Made by a program: the position numbers and the translations under genes. The notes under the pieces are model-generated. The model did no database searches, was not told the DNA's origin, and was given only the letters and a program-made list of their open reading frames with translations. Shown piece by piece: positions 5,728-8,821 of a stretch of DNA of 8,821 bases. The first letter of the stretch is position 1. Each line of letters starts with the position of its first letter. Origin of the DNA: JAKAKT01 sp041305385 (GTDB lineage: Archaea; Micrarchaeota; Micrarchaeia; Burarchaeales; JAKAKT01); the NCBI GenBank assembly GCA_041305385.1, contig JBFYLO010000073.1:1-8821 (forward strand), read 5' to 3'.

Positions 5728-6747
5728 ATGGTATCAAAGGTTTACATCTATTCCAATCTATCGGATATAACATCGGGGGTTGACGCTTTCCTCGAGCGGA
5801 TATCGAAGGATTATGGGCGGAGCAATGAGCCGATTGGGGTAAAAATCCATTTCGGGGACGAGGGAAACGTCACGCACATAAAACCCGAGTGGATTTCAGG
5901 GCTCCCGAACCGCTTCTCGAACCCGGTTTTCATAGAATGCAACGTGCTCTACAGGAGTCCTCGGACGAAAAAGGACACCCACCTGAAGCTCGCCCACGAG
6001 CACGGGTTCGGTTTCCTCCCAATCGACATTCTTGATGGCGAGGTTGGGCAGGATGTCCTAGAGGTGAAAATTGACACAAAAAACACCCACATTGCCAAGC
6101 TAGGAAAAGGCCTCTCAAAATACAAGAAGTGCATCGCGCTTTCCCATTTCAAGGGCCACATGGAAGCGGGCTTCGGCGGGGCATTCAAGAATGTGGGAAT
6201 GGGCCTCGGCTCAAGAGCCGGAAAATTGGACATGCACTCCTCGATGACCCCGATATTCACCGAAGCATGCATCGGCTGCTCAACCTGCGCCAGGGACTGC
6301 CCGGTGAATGCGATAACTGTCGCCCCGAAAGCAAAAGTTGACCCGAAAAAGTGCATCGGCTGTGCGCACTGCATCGCAGTCTGCCCTGTCGGAGCAATCG
6401 GAATCCCCTGGGACTCGGACCCGTCCACCAGAGTGATGGAGAAGATTGCGGATTATGCGATGGCTGCAATGAAAGGGCGCGAATGGCGTTTCATCAATTT
6501 CCTCACGAACATAACAATGAACTGCGACTGCATGCAGGGGAAGCAGGAGCCGCTGATGCCCGACATTGGGATACTCTATTCAAGCGACCCGGTCGCCATA
6601 GACCAGGCCTCTTTCGACCTTTACAAGAAAGCAGCGGGGGGCAGGGACCTGTTCAAGGAGCACCACAAAGTTGATGGGGAGCACATAACCCACTATGCGG
6701 AGAAGCTCGGACTCGGGACGAGGCAATACGAGCTCGTTCGGGTTTGA
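5728..6747 (+). CDS. DUF362 domain protein with 2[4Fe-4S] ferredoxin insert
   Basis: A 339-residue predicted cytoplasmic iron-sulfur protein. The N-terminal DUF362 part shows VKIHFGDEGNVTHIKPE (38-54) and ALSHFKGHMEAGFGGAFKNVGMG (137-159). Two cluster motifs follow: CIGCSTCARDCP (181-192) and CIGCAHCIAVCP (209-220), then the family segments NCDCMQGK and SSDPVAIDQAS. Members are widespread in anaerobes and presumed to be electron carriers; no reaction is established as far as I know. The frame opens at a GTG at 5689, but the ATG at 5728 is preferred. The protein then begins MVSKVYIYSN like relatives, and the TATA box lies 25.5 bases upstream, implying a leaderless message. Divergence from the nitroreductase off one promoter element suggests co-expression and perhaps electron transfer between them (inference). 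Confidence 0.87.
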   Translation: MVSKVYIYSNLSDITSGVDAFLERISKDYGRSNEPIGVKIHFGDEGNVTHIKPEWISGLPNRFSNPVFIECNVLYRSPRTKKDTHLKLAHEHGFGFLPIDILDGEVGQDVLEVKIDTKNTHIAKLGKGLSKYKKCIALSHFKGHMEAGFGGAFKNVGMGLGSRAGKLDMHSSMTPIFTEACIGCSTCARDCPVNAITVAPKAKVDPKKCIGCAHCIAVCPVGAIGIPWDSDPSTRVMEKIADYAMAAMKGREWRFINFLTNITMNCDCMQGKQEPLMPDIGILYSSDPVAIDQASFDLYKKAAGGRDLFKEHHKVDGEHITHYAEKLGLGTRQYELVRV

Positions 6748-6760
6748 CCGAACAAAAAAA

Positions 6761-6791
6761 GAGGATTTAAATATCCCCAATCAGAATCCTC
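6761..6791. repeat. Inverted repeat enclosing the serpin promoter
   Basis: GAGGATT (6761-6767) and AATCCTC (6785-6791) are perfect inverted arms around a 17-base spacer that holds most of the TATA box. It begins 14 bases after the DUF362 stop. It could be an operator that blocks TBP/TFB binding, or a weak 3' stem-loop of the upstream transcript. The long loop favours the operator reading. Confidence 0.35.
6766..6773 (+). promoter_or_regulatory. TATA box of the serpin lipoprotein gene
   Basis: TTTAAATA centred near 6770 predicts transcription from about 6795. That gives a very short leader holding GGTGATC (6795-6801), a perfect match to the archaeal 16S tail, with GGTGA four bases before the ATG at 6804. 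Confidence 0.6.
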
Positions 6792-6803
6792 ATCGGTGAT
6801 CAG

Positions 6804-8579
6804 ATGAACCCGAAGGAAACGTTGATTGTTTCGATCTTGCTTGTTTCGCTATTGCTGGTTTTCGGCTGCACACAAACGCAGAGTCCAGATTCAGATTGCG
6901 CTGGCCTTCCTGCGGAGCAGCGTGATTCCTGCTGTTCACAAAAGCACTGGGACGAGAATTTGGCTAAGATCTGCGCCGATGGCGGGAAGGAGGTTAACTG
7001 GGAATGGGTAGGGGGGAATCTTGGCTGCGCAGGAGGCTGCGTTGAAAAAGAATTGGTCGGCGCTTCCTGCGGGACAGTTACTCCAGGTTATAACGACCAG
7101 TGCTGCGCTGAGAGGAACAAAGACACAATCCACATCCAATGTGTTGGCGAATGGAAATACACAGAAACGGGCGACCCGAAGACCGAATGCTCTTGGGTTT
7201 GTGATACGTCAGACAACGTCCAAATCGCCAACCCCGCGTCTAAATTCTGCGTGAACAACGGCTACAAGCTCGAAATGAGAACAGACTCGGGCGGGGGCCA
7301 GTTTGGAGTGTGTGTTTTCCCAGACTCAAGCGAATGCGATGAGTGGGAGTTCTTCAGGGGAGAATGCGGAGAGAAATGGCGGTTGCAGGAACAGACGGCT
7401 GCGAATGACACCGGGGCAACAGCCTCTGGAATCAAAAGCGTTGTTGACGCCAATAACCAGTTCGCCTTTGAGCTCTACTCGAGGATAGGGGCGCCGAACC
7501 AGAACCTCTTGTTCTCGCCATACGGCATCTCCTCGGCCCTGGCGATAACATATGAGGGCGCGAGGGAGGAGACTGCAGATGAGATAAAGCAGGTGTTTCA
7601 TTTCCCGAAAGAGGATTCTGCCCGGAGACCGGCTTTTGCAAGACTCTACAATTTGATAAACGCACCCACTGGCGATTACCAACTCAGCACTGCCAATGCT
7701 TTATGGATTGAAGACACATACCCGCTACTGCAGGAATACGTCAGAGTGGCTTCGGAATATTATGCCGCCAGAGCTACGAATCTCGACTTCATCCGCAATG
7801 CGGAAAGCTCTCGCGTTACGATAAACAACTGGGTCGAGGCACACACGAACGACAAAATCAAGAATCTGATTCCACAGGGAGCTGTCGATCCGATGACTCG
7901 CCTCGTGATAACTAATGCCGTCTATTTCAAGGGCAAGTGGGCCCTGGAGTTCGACCCAAAAAACACGCATGAAGAGGATTTCCAGGTGATGCCGTCCGAC
8001 CCAATAAAATCGTCCCCGGACTACGTAAAGGCCCAGATGATGCACCTGTACGGGGAGAATGCGATCTTCAACTACACCGAGAACTACGATTTGCAGGCAA
8101 TCGAGCTCAACTACGAGGGGGGCGAGGTCTCAATGCTCATCCTACTCCCGAAAGGGCTTTCCACCGGGGGGATAGAAAGCTATCTGGAGCCCGGGAAGCT
8201 TGCACGGCTGAGGGACCAGATGAAAACCGAAAAGCTCGGTGAAGTTGCAATCCCGAGATTCAATTTTGAAACCCAGTATGAACTGGATTCCGAATTAAGC
8301 GCCATGGGGATGCCGATTGCTTTTTCACCGGGCAATGCAGACTTCTCCGGAATGGACGGAACAAAAGATCTTTACATAAGCAAAGTGATCCACAAGGCGT
8401 TCATTGAGGTTAACGAGGAGGGGACAGAGGCTGCGGCGGCCACTGCAGTCATAATGGCCCTCACGAGCATGCCAGAGCATAAGACTTTCAGGGCCGACCA
8501 TCCATTCGTGTTCGTGATTCAGGAGAAGAAGACCGGGGCAGTCCTGTTCCTGGGGAGGGTTGCGGACCCAACAGCGTAA
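6804..8579 (+). CDS. Serpin lipoprotein with cysteine modules and a DUF333 domain
   Basis: A 591-residue exported protease-inhibitor candidate. Residues 1-22 are a lipoprotein signal ending LLVFGC (lipid-anchor Cys22). Residues 32-133 hold two copies of a five-cysteine module (C-x10-CC-x11/12-C-x15/17-C-x3-C). Residues 140-189 match DUF333 (IANPASKFC...FGVCVFPDSSEC...FFRGEC). A linker leads to a full serpin domain (about 208-591) with NLLFSPYGISSALA (234-247), ITNAVYFKGKW (369-379), MLILLPKG (444-451) and the C-terminal HPFVFVIQ...GAVLFLGRVADP. The reactive-loop hinge EEGTEAAAATA (538-548) keeps Gly-Thr and the small alanines needed for loop insertion, so it should be inhibitory rather than a storage-type serpin. 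The scissile bond is probably near Leu553-Thr554-Ser555. All 16 non-lipobox cysteines lie before residue 189; the serpin part has none. It probably displays a serine or cysteine protease trap on the cell surface. The target is unknown. Confidence 0.92.
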   Translation: MNPKETLIVSILLVSLLLVFGCTQTQSPDSDCAGLPAEQRDSCCSQKHWDENLAKICADGGKEVNWEWVGGNLGCAGGCVEKELVGASCGTVTPGYNDQCCAERNKDTIHIQCVGEWKYTETGDPKTECSWVCDTSDNVQIANPASKFCVNNGYKLEMRTDSGGGQFGVCVFPDSSECDEWEFFRGECGEKWRLQEQTAANDTGATASGIKSVVDANNQFAFELYSRIGAPNQNLLFSPYGISSALAITYEGAREETADEIKQVFHFPKEDSARRPAFARLYNLINAPTGDYQLSTANALWIEDTYPLLQEYVRVASEYYAARATNLDFIRNAESSRVTINNWVEAHTNDKIKNLIPQGAVDPMTRLVITNAVYFKGKWALEFDPKNTHEEDFQVMPSDPIKSSPDYVKAQMMHLYGENAIFNYTENYDLQAIELNYEGGEVSMLILLPKGLSTGGIESYLEPGKLARLRDQMKTEKLGEVAIPRFNFETQYELDSELSAMGMPIAFSPGNADFSGMDGTKDLYISKVIHKAFIEVNEEGTEAAAATAVIMALTSMPEHKTFRADHPFVFVIQEKKTGAVLFLGRVADPTA

Positions 8580-8583
8580 GCAC

Positions 8584-8606
8584 CCTTTCCGTTTTCCTCG
8601 GAAAGG
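8584..8606 (+). terminator. Hairpin after the serpin gene, possible terminator
   Basis: CCTTTCC (8584-8590) and GGAAAGG (8600-8606) form a perfect 7-bp stem with a 9-base loop, starting four bases after the serpin stop. There is no T-rich tract after it, so it may be a 3'-end stabiliser rather than a terminator; archaeal termination usually depends on T-runs. Confidence 0.4.
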
Positions 8607-8661
8607 ATAACGGCCGGAACTGTGCGACAAACGGACTGATGGCCCCGATGCATTGCTCAAA

Positions 8662-8669
8662 TTTATAAA
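8662..8669 (+). promoter_or_regulatory. TATA box of the last gene
   Basis: TTTATAAA centred at 8665.5 predicts a start near 8691-8693, which coincides with the ATG at 8693. The nearer ATG at 8678 lies only about 12 bases from the box, too close to be inside the transcript. Confidence 0.55.
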
Positions 8670-8692
8670 TCAACTCGATGAAAAGACAGCTG

Positions 8693-8821
8693 ATGAGACT
8701 ACTGTTTGTTGCAATCATAGCCGCGGCCTTATTCGGCCACGTTTTTGCCGCCTCGTATTATGTCGACCAGAGCAACCCATCATGCAACGATTCCTACACG
8801 ACTGCGCAGAATGACCTGGCG
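8693..8821 (+). CDS. Secreted protein, N-terminal part; possible beta-helix protein
   Basis: Forty-three codons run to the window edge without a stop. The protein starts MRLLFVAIIAAALFGHVFA, a clear Sec signal peptide with likely cleavage after VFA (residue 19) and no lipobox. The mature start reads ASYYVDQSNPSCNDSY. A YYVDxxxPxxxDS start followed by TxAxPWxTI-type sequence is common in secreted right-handed parallel beta-helix proteins, but only the first part is visible, so that family call is tentative. An in-frame ATG at 8678 would add MKRQL. I prefer 8693 because the TATA box at 8662-8669 places the transcript start there, making it leaderless. Confidence 0.7.
   Translation, partial: MRLLFVAIIAAALFGHVFAASYYVDQSNPSCNDSYTTAQNDLA

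Noticed and set aside
6753..6760. A-run after the DUF362 stop as a terminator
   Set aside because: Archaeal terminators need T-runs on the coding strand; this is an A-run, and no gene ends there on the other strand.

Overview
The window looks like chromosomal DNA of an archaeon. Most genes have a TATA-like box (TTTAAATA or TTTATAAA type) 25-50 bases upstream of the start. Some starts follow a GGTGA Shine-Dalgarno sequence that matches the archaeal 16S tail, and others appear leaderless. The four-subunit pyruvate:ferredoxin oxidoreductase in the order gamma-delta-alpha-beta is typical of anaerobic archaea (and Thermotoga). The lineage cannot be fixed from this sequence. Small cysteine-rich lipoproteins of this style make a DPANN-type or related uncultivated group plausible, but that is inference.

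Layout: (1) 1-286, minus strand: the start of an unrecognised gene that runs off the left edge. (2) 287-463: divergent promoter region with an inverted repeat between two TATA boxes. (3) 464-3232, plus: a tight porC-porD-porA-porB operon. (4) 3295-4497, plus: a lipoprotein made almost wholly of cysteine-pair repeats. (5) 4499-4690, plus: the C-terminal remnant of a ZIP-family metal transporter with no 5' part. (6) 5677-4640, minus: a nitroreductase-family flavoprotein followed by a pyrimidine-dimer glycosylase-like protein, probably one operon. (7) 5728-6747, plus: a DUF362 protein with two [4Fe-4S] motifs, divergent from the nitroreductase; one TATA box lies exactly midway between the two start codons. 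(8) 6804-8579, plus: a lipoprotein with two copies of a cysteine module, a DUF333 domain and a complete, apparently inhibitory serpin. (9) 8693-8821, plus: the start of a secreted protein, perhaps a parallel beta-helix protein, cut by the right edge.

Two themes stand out. Inside the cell is low-potential redox chemistry: PorABCD reduces ferredoxin, and a ferredoxin-like DUF362 protein and a flavoprotein share a promoter. Outside the cell is a disulfide-rich surface set: two lipoproteins with 28 and 16 cysteines after the lipid-anchor cysteine, one of them presenting a protease inhibitor. The lipid-anchored cysteine-module/DUF333/serpin fusion and the 14-pair cysteine-repeat lipoprotein are the most unusual items. 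No tRNA, rRNA, CRISPR array or insertion sequence was seen.
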